From Cristatella mucedo (Eukaryota > Bryozoa > Phylactolaemata > Cristatellidae), in the NCBI GenBank assembly GCA_009760855.2, contig WPIO01000321.1, positions 29,529 to 93,528 on the forward strand: a stretch of DNA of 64,000 nucleotides, given 5' to 3'. Position 1 is the first letter of the stretch. Every line of letters starts with the position of its first letter. The translations under genes were made by a program, and so were the position numbers. Shown piece by piece: positions 10,900-24,089 of this stretch. The notes below the pieces were generated by a model. The model was given only the letters and a program-made list of their open reading frames with translations. It made no database searches and had not been told where the DNA came from.

Positions 10900-12264
10900 G
10901 TGCGAAATGCTTTAAACATGGTGCAGCACTTTGTTGCCAGCCAGCGCACGCTCCGACATGCAGATTTAAAGTTTCTGCATATTCCGCGATCTGCTGCGAA
11001 CTCGTGCGAAACGTGTTATTTAACGTGCGAAATGCTTTAAACATGGTGCAGCACTCTGCTGCATGTCAGGGCACGCTCCGACATGCAGATTTAAAGTTTC
11101 TACATATTCCGCGATCTCCTGCAAACTCGTGCGAAACGTGTTATTTACGTGCGAAATGCATTAAACATGGTGCAGCACTCTGCTGCAAGTCAGCACACGC
11201 TCCGACAGGCAGATTGGAAGTTTCTAGACATTCCGCGATCTGCTCCGAACTCTTGCGAAACGTGTTATTTACGTGCGAAATGCTTTAAACATGGTGCAGC
11301 ACTCTGCTGCCAGTCAGCGCACGCTCCGACATGAAGATTTGAAGTCTCTACATATTCCACGATATGGTGCGAACTCGTGCGAAACGTGTTATTTACGTGC
11401 GAAATGCTTGAAACATGGTGCAGCACTCTGCTGCCAGTCAGAGCACGCTCCGACATGCAGATTTAAAGTTTCTACATATTCCGCGATCTGCTGCGAACTC
11501 GTGCCAAACGTGTTATTTACGTGCGAAATGCTTTAAACATGGTGCAGCACTCTGCTGCATGTCAGGGCACGCTCCGACATGCAGATTTGAAGTTTCTACA
11601 TATTCCGCGATCTGCTGCAAACTCGTGCGAAACGTGTTATTTACGTGCGAAATGCTTTAAACATGGTGCAGCACTCTGCTGCATGTCAGGGCACGCTCCG
11701 ACATGCAGATTTGAAGTTTCTACATCTTCCGCGATCTCCTGCAAACTCGTGCGAAACGTGTTATTTACGTGCGAAATGCATTAAACATGGTGCAGCACTC
11801 TGCTGCAAGTCAGAACACGCTCCGACAGGCAGATTGGAAGTTTCTAGACATTCCGCGATCTGCTCCGAACTCGTGCGAAACGTGTTATTTACGTGCGAAA
11901 TGCTTTAAACATGGTGCAGCACTCTGCTGCCAGTCAGCCCACGCTCCGACATGCAGATTTGAAGTTTCTAGATAATCCGCGATCTGCTCCGAACTCGTGC
12001 GAAACGTGTTATTTACGTGCGAAATGCTTTAAACATGGTGCAGCACTCTGCTGCCAGTCAGTGCACGCTCCGAAATGCAGATTTGAAGTTTCTACATATT
12101 CCGCGATCTGCTGCGAACTCGTGCGAAACGTGTTATTTACGTGCGAAATGCTTTAAACATGGTGCAGCACTCTGCTGCAAGTCAGCACACGCTCCGACAT
12201 GCAGATTGGAAGTTTCTAGATATTCCGCGATCTGCTGCGAACTCGTGCCAAACGTGTTATTAAC

Positions 12265-13382
12265 GTGCGAAATGCTTTAAACATGGTGCAGCACTCTGCT
12301 GCAAGTCAGCACCAGCTCCGACAGGTAGATTGAAAGTTTCTAGACATTCTGCGATCTGCTCCGAACTCTTGCGAAACGTGTTATTTACGTGCGAAATGCT
12401 TTAAACATGGTGCAGCACTCTGCTGCCAGTCAGTGCACGCTCCGACATGCAGATTTAAAGTTTCTACATATTCCGCGATCTGGTGCGAACTCGTGCGAAA
12501 CGTGTTATTTACGTGCGAAATGCTTTAAACATGGTGCAGCACTCTGCTGTCAGTCAGTGCACGCTCCGAAATGCAGATTATACGTTTCTACATATTCCGC
12601 GATCTGCTGCAAACTTGTGCGAAACGTGTTATTTACGTGCGAAATGCTTCAAACATGGTGCAGCACTCTGCTGCCAGTCAGCCCACGCTCCGACATGCAG
12701 ATTTAAAGTTTCTACATATTCCGCGATCTGCTGCGAACTCGTGCGAAACGTGTTATTTACGTGCGAAATGCTTTAAACATGGTGCAGCACTCTGCTGCCA
12801 GTCAGAGCACGCTCCGACATGCAGATTTGAAGTTTCTACATATTCCGCGATCTGCTGCAAACTCGTGCAAAACGTGTTATTTACGTGCGAAATGCTTTAA
12901 ACATGGTGCAGCACTCTGCTGCAAGTCAGCACACGCTCCGACAGGCAGATTGGAAGTTTCTAGATATTCCGCGATCTGCTCCGAACTCTCGTGCGAAACG
13001 TGTTATTTACGTGCGAAATGCTTTAAACATGGTGCAGCACTCTGCTGCCAGTCAGTGCACGCTCCGACATGCAGATTTAAAGTTTCTACATATTCCGCGA
13101 TCTGGTGCGAACTCGTGCGAAACGTGTTATTTACGTGCGAAATGCTTTAAACATGGTGCAGCACTCTGCTGCCAGTCAGTGCACGCTCCAAAATGCAGAA
13201 TATACGTTTCTACATATTCCGCGATCTGATGCAAACTTGTGCGAATCGTGTTATTTACGTGCGAAATGCAATAAACATGGTGCAGCACTCTGCTGCCAGT
13301 CAGGGCACGCTCCGAAATGCAGATTTGAAGTTTCTACATATTCCGCGATCTGCTGCAAACTCGTGCGAAACGTGTTATTTAC
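12265..13382 (+). repeat. Two successive partial HOR units (V2-T-V3-x)
   Basis: Monomers at 12265 (V2-like, with CACCAGCTCC and CAGGTAG), 12389 (T), 12513 (V3), 12637 (GCTTCAAAC) follow the first four places of the 744-bp HOR. After one AG-type monomer (12761) the same V2-T-V3-x order restarts at 12885, 13011, 13135 and 13259. The repeat distance is 620 bp (five monomers), so this is a shortened HOR version lacking V4 and V1. Confidence 0.75.
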
Positions 13383-14250
13383 GTGCGAAATGCTTTAAAC
13401 ATGGTGCAGCACTCTGCTGCCAGTCAGCGCACGCTCCGACATGCAGATTGGAAGTTTCTAGATATTCCGCGATCTGCTCCGAACTCTTGCGAAACGTGTT
13501 ATTTACGTGCGAAATGCTTTAAACATGGTGCAACAATCTGCTGCATGTCAGGGCACGCTCCGACATGCAGATTTAAAGTTTCTACATATTCCGCGATCTG
13601 CTGCAAACTCGTGCGAAACGTGTTATTTACGTGCGAAATGCTTTAAACATGGTGCAGCACTCTGCTGCCAGTCAGCACACGCTCCGACATGCAGATTGGA
13701 AGTTTCTACATATTCCGCGATCTGCTGCGAACTTGTGCGAAACGTGTTATTTACGTGCGAAATGCTTTAAACATGGTGCAGCACTCTGCTGCCAGTCAGT
13801 GCACGCTCCGACATGCAGATTTAAAGTTTCTACATATTCCGCGATCTGGTGCGAACTTGTGCGAAACGTGTTATTTACGTGCGAAATGCTAAAAACATGG
13901 TGCAGCACTCTGCTGCCAGTCAGCACACGCTCCGACATGCAGATTTGAAGTTTCTACATATTCCGCGATCTGGTGCGAACTTGTGCGAAACGTGTTATTT
14001 ACGTGCGAAATGCTTTAAACATGGTGCAGCACTCTGCTGCCAGTCAGTGCACGCTCCGACATGCAGATTTGAAGTTTCTACATATTCCGCGATCTGCTGC
14101 GAACTCGTGCGAAACGTGTTATTTACGTGCGAAATGCTTTAAACATGGTGCAGCACTCTGCTGCCAGTCAGCACACGCTCCGACATGCAGATACGAAGTT
14201 TCTACTCATTCCGCGATCTGGTGCGAATTTGTGCGAAACGTGTTATTTAC

Positions 14251-14746
14251 GTGCGAAATGCTTTAAACATGGTGCAGCACTCTGCTGCCAGTCAGCTCAC
14301 ACTCCAAAATGCAGACTTGAAGTTTCTAAATATTCCACGATCTGTTGCGAACTCGTGCCAAACGTGTTATTAACGTGCGAAATGCTATAAACATGGTGCA
14401 GCACTTTGTTGCCAGCCAGCGCACGCTCCGACATGCAGATTTAAAGTTTTTACATATTCCGCGATCTGCTGCAAACTCGTGCCTAACGTGTTATTTACGT
14501 GCGAAATGCTTTAAACATGGTGCAGCACTCTGCTGCATGTCAGGGCACGCTCCGACATGCAGATTTGAAGTTTCTATATAATCCGCGATCTGCTCCGAAC
14601 TCGTGCGAAACGTGTTATTTACGTGCGAAATGCTTTAAACATGGTGCAGCACTCTGCTGCCAGTCAGCCCACGCTCCGACATGCAGATTTGAAGTTTCTA
14701 GATATTCCGCGATCTGCTCCGAACTCGTGCGAAACGTGTTATTTAC
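14251..14746 (+). repeat. Four-monomer block copied at 43904
   Basis: This 496-bp block matches 43904-44399 (offset 29653 bp) with three substitutions and no indel that I can see; the last 372 bp look identical. Private markers are CACACTCCAAAATG, GCTATAAAC, GTTTTTACATATT, GTGCCTAACG and CTATATAATCC. Similarity drops to background at both borders. Confidence 0.92.
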
Positions 14747-15365
14747 GTGCGAAATGCGTTAAGCATGGTGCAGCACTCTGCTGCCAGTCAGTGCACGCTC
14801 CGAAATGCAGATTTGAAGTTTCTACATATTCCGCTATCTGGTGCGAACTCGTGCGAAACGTGTTATTTACGTGCGAAATGCTTTAAACATGGTGCAGCAC
14901 TCTGCTGCCAGTCAGCGCACGCTCCGAAATGCAGATTTGAAGTTTCTACATATTCCGCGATTTGCTGCAAACTCGTGCCAAACGTGTTATTTACGTGCGA
15001 AATGCTTTAAACATGGTGCAGCACTCTGCTGCCAGTCAGTGCACGCTCCGACATGCAGATTTAAAGTTTCTGCATATTCCGCGATCTGCTGCGAACTCGT
15101 GCTAATGTGTTATTAACGTGCGAAATGCTTTAAACATGGTGCAGCACTCTGCTGCATGTCAGGGCACGCTCCGACATGCAGATTTGAAGTTTCTACATCT
15201 TCCGCGATCTCCTGCAAACTCGTGCGAAACGAGTTATTTACGTGCGAAATGCATTAAACATGGTGCAGCACTCTGCTGCAAGTCAGAACACGCTCCGACA
15301 GGCAGATTGGAAGTTTCTAGACATTCCGCGATCTGCTCCGAACTCTTGCGAAACGTGTTATTTAC
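14747..15365 (+). repeat. Five-monomer block copied from or to 1710
   Basis: Matches 1710-2329 (offset about 13036 bp) and starts at the exact monomer where the match to 43.9 kb ends. A 1-bp loss in GTGCTAATGTG near 15100 is private to this copy. Confidence 0.85.
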
Positions 15366-15861
15366 GTGCGAAATGCTTTAAACATGGTGCAGCACTCTAC
15401 TGCCAGTCAGCTTACGCTCCGACATGCAGATTTAAAGTTTCTACATATTCCGCGATCTGCTGCAAACTCGTGCGAAACGTGTTATTTACGTTCGATATGC
15501 TTGAAACATGGTGCCGCACTTAGTTGCCAGCCAGCGCACGCTCCGACATGCTGATTTATAGTTTCTACATATTCCGCAATCTGCTGCGAACTCGTGCCAA
15601 ACGTGTTATTAACGTGCGAAATGCTTTAAACATGGTGCAGCACTCTGCTGCATGTCAGGGCACGCTCCGACATGCAGATTTAAAGTTTCTACATATTCCG
15701 CGATCTGCTGCAAACTCGTGCCAAACGTGTTATTTACGTGCGAAATGCATTAAACATGGGGCAGCACTCTGCTGCAAGTCAGCACACGCTCCGACAGGCA
15801 GATTGGAAGTTTCTAGACATTCCGCAATCTGCTCCCAACTCTTGCGAAACGTGTTATTTAC
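15366..15861 (+). repeat. Four-monomer block copied at 24090
   Basis: Matches 24090-24585 at a constant offset of 8724 bp. Shared private markers are CACTCTACTGCC with CAGCTTACG, then ACGTTCGATATGCTTG, then TTATTAACG, V1 and V2. About a dozen substitutions separate them. It overlaps the block shared with 7175-7918, showing three related copies. Confidence 0.82.
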
Positions 15862-16233
15862 GTGCGAAATGCTTTAAACATGGTGCAGCACTCTGCTGCC
15901 AGTCAGTGCACGCTCCGACATGCAGATTTAAAGTTTCTACATATTCCGCGATCTGGTGCGAACTTGTGCGAAATGTGTTATTTACGTGCGAAATGCTTTA
16001 AACATTGTGCAGGACTCCGCTGCCAGTCAGCACACGCTCCGAAAAGCAGAATATACGTTTCTACATATTCCGCGATCTGATGCAAACTTGTGCGAATCGT
16101 GTTATTTACGTGCGAAATGCTTTAAACATGGTGCAGCACTCTGCTGCATGTCAGGGCACGCTCCGACATGCAGATTTGAAGTTTCTACATCTTCCGCGAT
16201 CTGCTGCAAACTCGTGCGAAACGTGTTATTTAC
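15490..16233 (+). repeat. Six-monomer block, partner of 7175-7918
   Basis: Same class order (V4, V1, V2, T, V3, V1) and private markers as 7175-7918. Extra substitutions here include CATTGTGCAGGACTCCGC and GAAAAGCAG in the V3 monomer near 16014-16047. Confidence 0.88.
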
Positions 16234-16357
16234 GTGCGAAATGCTTTAAACATGGTGCAGCACTCTGCTGTCAGTCAGCACACGCTCCGAAATGCAGAAT
16301 ATACGTTTCTTCATATTCCGCGATCTGATGCGAACTTGTGCAAAACGTGTTATTTAC

Positions 16358-17102
16358 GTGCGAAATGCTTTAAACTTTGTGCAGCACTCTGCTGCCAGTC
16401 AGCACACGCTCCGACATGCAGATTTGAAGTTTCTAGATATTCCGCGATCTGGTGCGAACTCGTGCGAAACGTGTTATTTACGTGCGAAATGCTTAAAACA
16501 TGGTGCAGCACTCTGCTGCCAGTCAGTGCACGCTCCGACATGCAGATTTAAAGTTTCTACATATTCCGCGATCTGGTGCGAACTTGTGCGAAACGTGTTA
16601 TTTACGTGCGAAATGCTTTAAACATGGTGCAGCACTCTGCTGCCAGTCAGTGCACGCTCCGACATGCAGATTTAAAGTTTCTACATATTCCGCGATCTGG
16701 TGCGAACTTGTGCGAAACGTGTTATTTACGTGCGAAATGCTTTAAACATGGTGCAGCACTCTGCTGCCAGTCAGCTCACGCTCCAAAATGCAGATTTGAA
16801 GTTTCTACATATTCCGCGATCTGCTGCGAACTCGTGCGAAACGTGTTATTTACGTGCGAAATGCTTTAAACATGGTGCAGCACTCTGTTGCCAGCCAGCG
16901 CACGCTCCGACATGCAGATTTAAAGTTTCTACATATTCCGCGATCTGCTGCGAACTCGTGCGAAAACGTGTTATTTACGTGCGAAATGCTTTAAACATGG
17001 TGCAGCACTCTGCTGCATGTCAGGGCACGCTCCGACATGCAGATTTGAAGTTTCTACATATTCCGCGATCTGCTGCAAACTCGTGCGAAACGTGTTATTT
17101 AC
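16358..17102 (+). repeat. V6-T-T-V5-V4-V1 module, 16.4-kb copy
   Basis: Starts with AAACTTTGTG (V6, 16372) and CTAGATATT. Two T monomers follow (the first with GCTTAAAAC), then a CCAAAATGCAG copy, a GTTGCCAGCC copy and V1. This matches places 1 and 3-7 of the 1240-bp HOR found at 54.2-57.2 kb. The V5 position here still has canonical GATTTG and CTACAT, so it may be an older form. Confidence 0.78.
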
Positions 17103-17722
17103 GTGCGAAATGCTTTAAACATGGTGCAGCACTCTGCTGCAAGTCAGAACACGCTCCGACATGCAGATTTGAAGTTTCTAGATATTCCGCGATCTGCTCC
17201 GAACTCGTGCGAAACGTGTTATTTACGTGCGAAATGCTTTAAACATGGTGCAGCACTCTGCTGCCAGTCAGTGCACGCTCCGACATGCAGATTTGAAGTT
17301 TCTACATATTCCGCGATCTGCTGCGAACTCGTGCGAAACGTGTTATTTACGTGCGAAATGCTTTAAACATGGTGCAGCACTCTGCTGCCAGTCAGTGCAC
17401 GCTCCGAAATGCAGATTTAAAGTTTCTACATATTCCGCGATCTGCTGCGAACTCGTGCCAAACGTGTTATTTACGTGCGAAATGCTTTAAACATGGTGCA
17501 GCACTCTGCTGCCAGTCAGCGCACGCTCCGACATGCAGATTTGAAGTTTCTACATATTCCGCGATCTGCTGCAAACTCGTGCGAAACGTGTTATTTACGT
17601 GCGAAATGCTTTAAACATGGTGCAGCACTCTGCTGCCAGTCAGCTCACGCTCCGACATGCAGATTTGAAGTTTCTACATATTCCGCGATCTCCTGCAAAC
17701 TCGTGCGAAACGTGTTATTTAC

Positions 17723-17846
17723 GTGCGAAATGCTTTAAACATGGTGCAGCACTCTGCTGCCAGTCAGAGCACGCTCCGTGATGCAGATTTGAAGTTACTA
17801 CACTTTCCGCGATCTGGTGGGAACTCGTGCGAAACGTGTTATTTAC
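17723..17846 (+). repeat. Aberrant substituted monomer
   Basis: Full-length copy with several private substitutions: CTCCGTGATGCAG, AAGTTACTACACTTTCC and CTGGTGGGAAC. No other copy with this combination was seen. Confidence 0.75.
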
Positions 17847-19834
17847 GTGCGAAATGCTTTAAACATGGTGCAGCACTCTGCTGCCAGTCAGCGCACGCTC
17901 CGACATGCAGATTTGAAGTTTCTACATGTTCCGCGATCTGCTGCGAACTCGTGCGAAACGTGTTATTTACGTGCGAAATGCTTTAAACATGGTGCAGCAC
18001 TCTGCTGCCAGTCAGTGCACGCTCCGAAATGCAGATTTTAAAGTTTCTACATATTCCGCGATCTGCTGCAAACTCGTGCGAAACGTGTTATTTACGTGCG
18101 AAATGCTTTAAACATGGTGCAGCACTCTGCTGCAGTCAGGGCACGCTCCGACATGCAGATTTGAAGTTTTTCTACATATTCCGCGATCTGGTGCGAACTC
18201 GTGCGAAACGTGTTATTTACGTGCGAAATGCTTTAAACATGGTGCAGCACTCTGCTGCAAGTCAGCACACGCTCCGACAGGCAGATTGGAAGTTTCTAGA
18301 CATTCCGCGATCTGCTCCGAACTCGTGCGAAACGTGTTATTTACGTGCGAAATGCTTTAAACATGGTGCAGCACTCTGCTGCCAGTCAGTGCACGCTCCG
18401 ACATGCAGATTTAAAGTTTTTCTACATATTCCGCGATCTGGTGCGAACTCGTGCGAAACGTGTTATTTACGTGCGAAATGCATTAAACATGGTGCAGCAC
18501 TCTGCTGCCAGTCAGTGCACGCTCCGACATGCAGATTTAAAGTTTCTACATATTCCGCGATCTGATGCAAACTTGTGCGAATCGTGTTATTTACGTTCGA
18601 AATGCTTTAAACATGGTGCAGCACTCTGCTGCCAGTCAGTGCACGCTCCGACATGCAGATTTAAAGTTTCTACATATTCCGCGATCTGCTGCAAACTCGT
18701 GCGAAACGTGTTATTTACGTGCGAAATGCTTTAAACATGGTGCAGCACTCTGCTGCCAGTCAGCGCACGCTCCGACATGCAGATTTAAAGTTTCTACATA
18801 TTCCGCGATCTGCTGCGAACTCGTGCGAAACGTGTTATTTACGTGCGAAATGCTTTAAACATGGTGCAGCACTCTGCTGCCAGTCAGTGCACGCTCCGAC
18901 ATGCAGATTGGAAGTTTCTACATATTCCGCGATCTGCTGCGAACTCTGTGCGAAACGTGTTATTTACGTGCGAAATGCTTTAAACATGGTGCAGCACTCT
19001 GCTGCCAGTCAGTGCACGCTCCGACATGCAGATTTAAAGTTTCTACATATTCCGCGATCTGCTGCGAACTCGTGCGAAACGTGTTATTTACGTGCGAAAT
19101 GCTTTAAACATGGTGCAGCACTCTGCTGCCAGTCAGTGCACGCTCCGACATGCAGATTTAAAGTTCTACATATTCCGCGATCTGCTGCAAACTCGTGCGA
19201 AACGTGTTATTTACGTGCGAAATGCTTTAAACATGGTGCAGCACTCTGCTGCCAGTCAGCACACGCTCCGACATGCAGATTTGAAGTTTCTAGATATTCC
19301 GCGATCTGCTCCGAACTCGTGCGAAACGTGTTATTTACGTGCGAAATGCTTAAAACATGGTGCAGCACTCTGCTGCCAGTCAGTGCACGCTCCGACATGC
19401 AGATTTAAAGTTTCTACATATTCCGCGATCTGGTGCGAACTTGTGCGAAACGTGTTATTTACGTGCGAAATGCTTTAAACATGGTGCAGCACTCTGCTGC
19501 CAGTCAGTGCACGCTCCGACATGCAGATTTAAAGTTTCTACATATTCCGCGATCTGGTGCGAACTTGTGCGAAACGTGTTATTTACGTGCGAAATGCTTT
19601 AAACATGGTGCAGCACTCTGCTGCCAGTCAGTGCACGCTCCGACATGCAGATTTAAAGTTTCTACATATTCCGCGATCTGCTGCGAACTTGTGCGAAACG
19701 TGTTATTTACGTGCGAAATGCTTTAAACATGGTGCAGCACTCTGCTGCCAGTCAGCGCACGCTCCGACATGCAGATTTGAAGTTTCTACATATTCCGCGA
19801 TCTGGTGCGAACTTGTGCGAAACGTGTTATTTAC

Positions 19835-19870
19835 GTGCGAAATGGAACTCTTGCGAAACGTGTTATTTAC
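19835..19870 (+). repeat. 36-bp mini-unit from a large internal deletion
   Basis: GTGCGAAATG is joined directly to GAACTCTTGCG, so 88 bp of the monomer are missing. The right part carries CTCTTGCG, the V2 signature, while the left neighbour is of the GGTGCGAACTTG type. The junction therefore links different classes, as expected from an unequal or illegitimate exchange rather than simple slippage. Confidence 0.9.
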
Positions 19871-22800
19871 GTGCGAAATGCTTTAAACATGGTGCAGCAC
19901 TCTGCTGCCAGTCAGCGCACGCTCCGACATGCAGATTTAAAGTTTCTACATATTCCGCGATCTGGTGCGAACTCGTGCGAAACGTGTTATTTACGTGCGA
20001 AATGCTTTAAACATGGTGCAGCACTCTGCTGCCAGTCAGGGCACGCTCCGACATGCAGATTTGAAGTTTCTACACATTCCGCGATCTGGTGCGAACTCGT
20101 GCGAAACGTGTTATTTACGTGCGAAATGCTTTAAACATGGTGCAGCACTCTGCTGCCAGTCAGCCCACGCTCCGACATGCAGATTTGAAGTTTCTAGATA
20201 TTCCGCGATCTGCTGCGAACTCGTGCGAAACGTGTTATTTACGTGCGAAATGCTTTAAACATGGTGCAGCACTCTGCTGCCAGTCAGTGCACGCTCCGAA
20301 ATGCAGATTTGAAGTTTCTACATATTCCGCGATCTGGTGCGAACTCGTGCGAAACGTGTTATTTACGTGCGAAATGCTTTAAACATGGTGCAGCACTCTG
20401 CTGGGAGCAAGCGCACGCTCCGAAATGCAGATTTGAAGTTTCTACATATTCCGCGATCTGCTGCAAACTCGTGCGAAACGTGTTATTTACGTGCGAAATG
20501 CTTTAAACATGGTGCAGCACTCTGCTGCCAGTCAGTGCACGCTCCGACATGCAGATTTAAAGTTTCTGCATATTCCGCGATCTGCTGCGAACTCGTGCCA
20601 AACGTGTTATTAACGTGCGAAATGCTTTAAACATGGTGCAGCACTCTGCTGTCAGTCAGCGCACGCTCCGAAATGCAGATTTGAAGTTTCTACATATTCC
20701 GCGATCTCCTGCAAACTCGTGCGAAACGTGTTATTTACGTGCGAAATGCTTTAAACATGGTGCAGCACTCTGCTGCAAGTCAGAACACGCTCCGACAGGC
20801 AGATTGGAAGTTTCTAGACATTCCGCGATCTGCTCCGAACTCGTGCGAAACGTGTTATTTACGTGCGAAATGCTTTAAACATGGTGCAGCACTCTGCTGC
20901 CAGTCAGCGCACGCTCCGACATGCAGATTTAAAGTTTCTACATATTCCGCGATCTGCTGCAAACTCGTGCGAAACGTGTTATTTACGTGCGAAATGCTTT
21001 AAACATGGTGCAGCACTCTGCTGCCAGCCAGCGCACGCTCCGACATGCAGATTTAAAGTTTCTACATATTCCGCGATCTGCTGCGAACTCGTGCCAAACG
21101 TGTTATTTACGTGCGAAATGCTTTAAACATGGTGCAGCACTCTGCTGCATGTCAGGGCACGCTCCGACATGCAGATTTGAAGTTTCTACATATTCCGCGA
21201 TCTGCTGCAAACTCGTGCGAAACGTGTTATTTACGTGCGAAATGCATTAAACATGGTGCAGCACTCTGCTGCAAGTCAGCACACGCTCCGACAGGCAGAT
21301 TGGAAGTTTCTAGACATTCCGCGATCTGCTCCGAACTCTTGCGAAACGTGTTATTTACGTGCGAAATGCTTTAAACATGGTGCAGCACTCTGCTGCCAGT
21401 CAGTGCACGCTCCGACATGCAGATTTAAAGTTTCTACATATTCCGCGATCTGGTGCGAACTTGTGCGAAACGTGTTATTTACGTGCGAAATGCTTTAAAC
21501 ATGGTGCAGCACTCTGCTGCCAGTCAGCGCACGCTCCGAAATGCAGATTATACGTTTCTACATATTCCGCGATCTGATGCAAACTTGTGCGAATCGTGTT
21601 ATTTACGTGCGAAATGCTTTAAACATGGTGCAGCACTCTGCTGCATGTCAGGGCATGCTCCGACATGCAGATTTGAAGTTTCTACATATTCCGCGATCTG
21701 GTGCGAACTCGTGCGAAACGTGTTATTTACGTGCGAAATGCTTTAAACATGGTGCAGCACTCTGCTGCAAGTCAGCACACGCTCCGACAGGCAGATTGGA
21801 AGTTTCTAGACATTCCGCGATCTGCTCCGAACTCTTGCGAAACGTGTTATTTACGTGCGAAATGCTTTAAACATGGTGCAGCACTCTGCTGCCAGTCAGT
21901 GCACGCTCCGACATGCAGATTTAAAGTTTCTACATATTCCGCGATCTGCTGCAAACTCGTGCGAAACGTGTTATTTACGTGCGAAATGCTTTAAACATGG
22001 TGCAGCACTCTGCTGCCAGTCAGCGCACGCTCCGACATGCAGATTTGAAGTTTCTACATATTCCGCGATCTGCTGCGAACTCGTGCCAAACGTGTTATTT
22101 ACGTGCGAAATGCTTTAAACATGGTGCAGCACTCTGCTGCCAGTCAGCGCACGCTCCGACATGCAGATTTAAAGTTTCTACATATTCCGCGATCTGCTGC
22201 AAACTCGTGCGAAAAACGTGTTATTTACGTGCGAAATGCATTAAACATGGTGCAGCACTCTGCTGCAGTCAGCACACGCTCCGACATGCAGATTGGAAGT
22301 TTCTAGACATTCCGCGATCTGCGCCGAACTCGTGCGAAACGTGTTATTTACGTGCGAAATGCTTTAAACATGGTGCAGCACTCTGCTGCCAGTCAGTGCA
22401 CGCTCCGACATGCAGATTTAAAGTTTCTACATATTCCGCGATCTGGTGCGAACTTGTGCGAAACGTGTTATTTACGTGCGAAATGCTTTAAACATGGTGC
22501 AGCACTCTGCTGCCAGTCAGCACACGCTCCGAAATGCAGATTATACGTTTCTACATATTCCGCGATCTGATGCGAACTTGTGCGAAACGTGTTATTTACG
22601 TGCGAAATTCTTTAAACATGGTGCAGCACTCTGCTGCCAGTCAGCGCACGCTCCGACATGCAGATTTAAAGTTTCTACACATTCCGCGATCTGGTGCGAA
22701 CTAGTGCGAAACGTGTTATTTACGTGCCAAATGCTTTAAAAATGGTGCAGCACTCTGCTGTCAGTCAGCGCACGCTCCGAAATGCAGAATATACGTTTTT

Positions 22801-24089
22801 ACATATTCCGCGATCTGATGCGAACTTGTGCAAAACGTGTTATTTACGTGCGAAATGCTTTAAACATGGTGCAGCACTCTGCTGCCAGTCAGCACACGCT
22901 CCGAAATGCAGATTTGAAGTTTCTACATATTCCGCGATCTGGTGCGAACTCGTGCGAAACGTGTTATTTACGTGCGAAATGCTTTAAACATGGTGCAGCA
23001 CTCTGCTGCCAGTCAGTGCACGCTCCGACATGCAGATTTAAAGTTTCTACATATTCCGCGATCTGCTGCGAACTTGTGCGAAACGTGTTATTTACGTGCG
23101 AAATGCTTTAAACATGGTGCAGCACTCTGCTGCCAGTCAGTGCACGCTCCAACATGCAGATTTAAAGTTTCTACATATTCCGCGATCTGGTGCGAACTTG
23201 TGCGAAACGTGTTATTTACGTGCGAAATGCTTTAAACAAGGTGCAGCACTCTGCTGCGAGTCAGCACACGCTCCGACATGCAGATTTGAAGTTTCTAAAT
23301 ATTCCGCGATCTGGTGCGAACTCGTGCGAAACGTGTTATTTACGTGCGAAATGCTTTAAACATGGTGCAGCACTTTGCTGCCAGCCAGCGCACGCTCCGA
23401 CATGCAGATTTAAAAGTTTCTACATATTCCGCGATCTGCTGCAAACTCGTGCGAAAACGTGTTATTTACGTGCGAAATGCTTTAAACATGGTGCAGCAAT
23501 CTGCTGCCAGTCAGTGCACGCTCCGACATGCAGATTTGAAGTTTCTACATATTCCGCGATCTGATGCAAACTCGTGCGAAACGTGTTATTTACGTGCGAA
23601 ATGCTTTAAACATGGTGCAGCACTCTGCTGCCAGTCAGCCCACGCTCCGACATGCAGATTTGAAGTTTCTAGATATTCCGCGATCTGCTGCGAACTCGTG
23701 CGAAACGTGTTATTTACGTGCGAAATGCTTTAAACATGGTGCAGCACTCTGCTGCCAGTCAGTGCACGCTCCGACATGCAGATTTGAAGTTTCTACATAT
23801 TCCGCGATCTGGTGCGAACTCGTGCGAAACGTGTTATTTACGTGCGAAATGCTTTAAACATGGTGCAGCACTCTGCTGCCAGTCAGCTCACGCTCCGAAA
23901 TGCAGATTTGAAGTTTCTACATATTCCGCGATCTGCTGCAAACTCGTGCGAAACGTGTTATTTACGTGCGAAATGCTTTAAACATGGTGCAGCACTCTGC
24001 TGCCAGTCAGCACACGCTCCGACAGGCAGATTGGAAGTTTCTAGACATTCCGCGATCTGCTCCGAACTCTTGCGAAACGTGTTATTTAC

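Larger units (their letters stand above)
10900..17226 (+). repeat. Variant-rich block 3
   Basis: Dense in V1, V2, V3 and V4 copies. It contains two partial V2-T-V3-x sets (starting 12265 and 12885) and a mosaic of long-range copied blocks (14251-16233). It ends with a V6-T-T-V5-V4-V1 module (16358-17102). Confidence 0.75.
17227..20614 (+). repeat. Homogenised block 3 (mixed)
   Basis: Mainly canonical T, CG and CA monomers. One V2 copy lies near 18221-18344, an aberrant monomer at 17723-17846 and a 36-bp mini-unit at 19835. A GCTCCG, GCTTAAAAC-T, T series near 19.2-19.6 kb recalls places 2-4 of the 1240-bp HOR. Confidence 0.6.
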
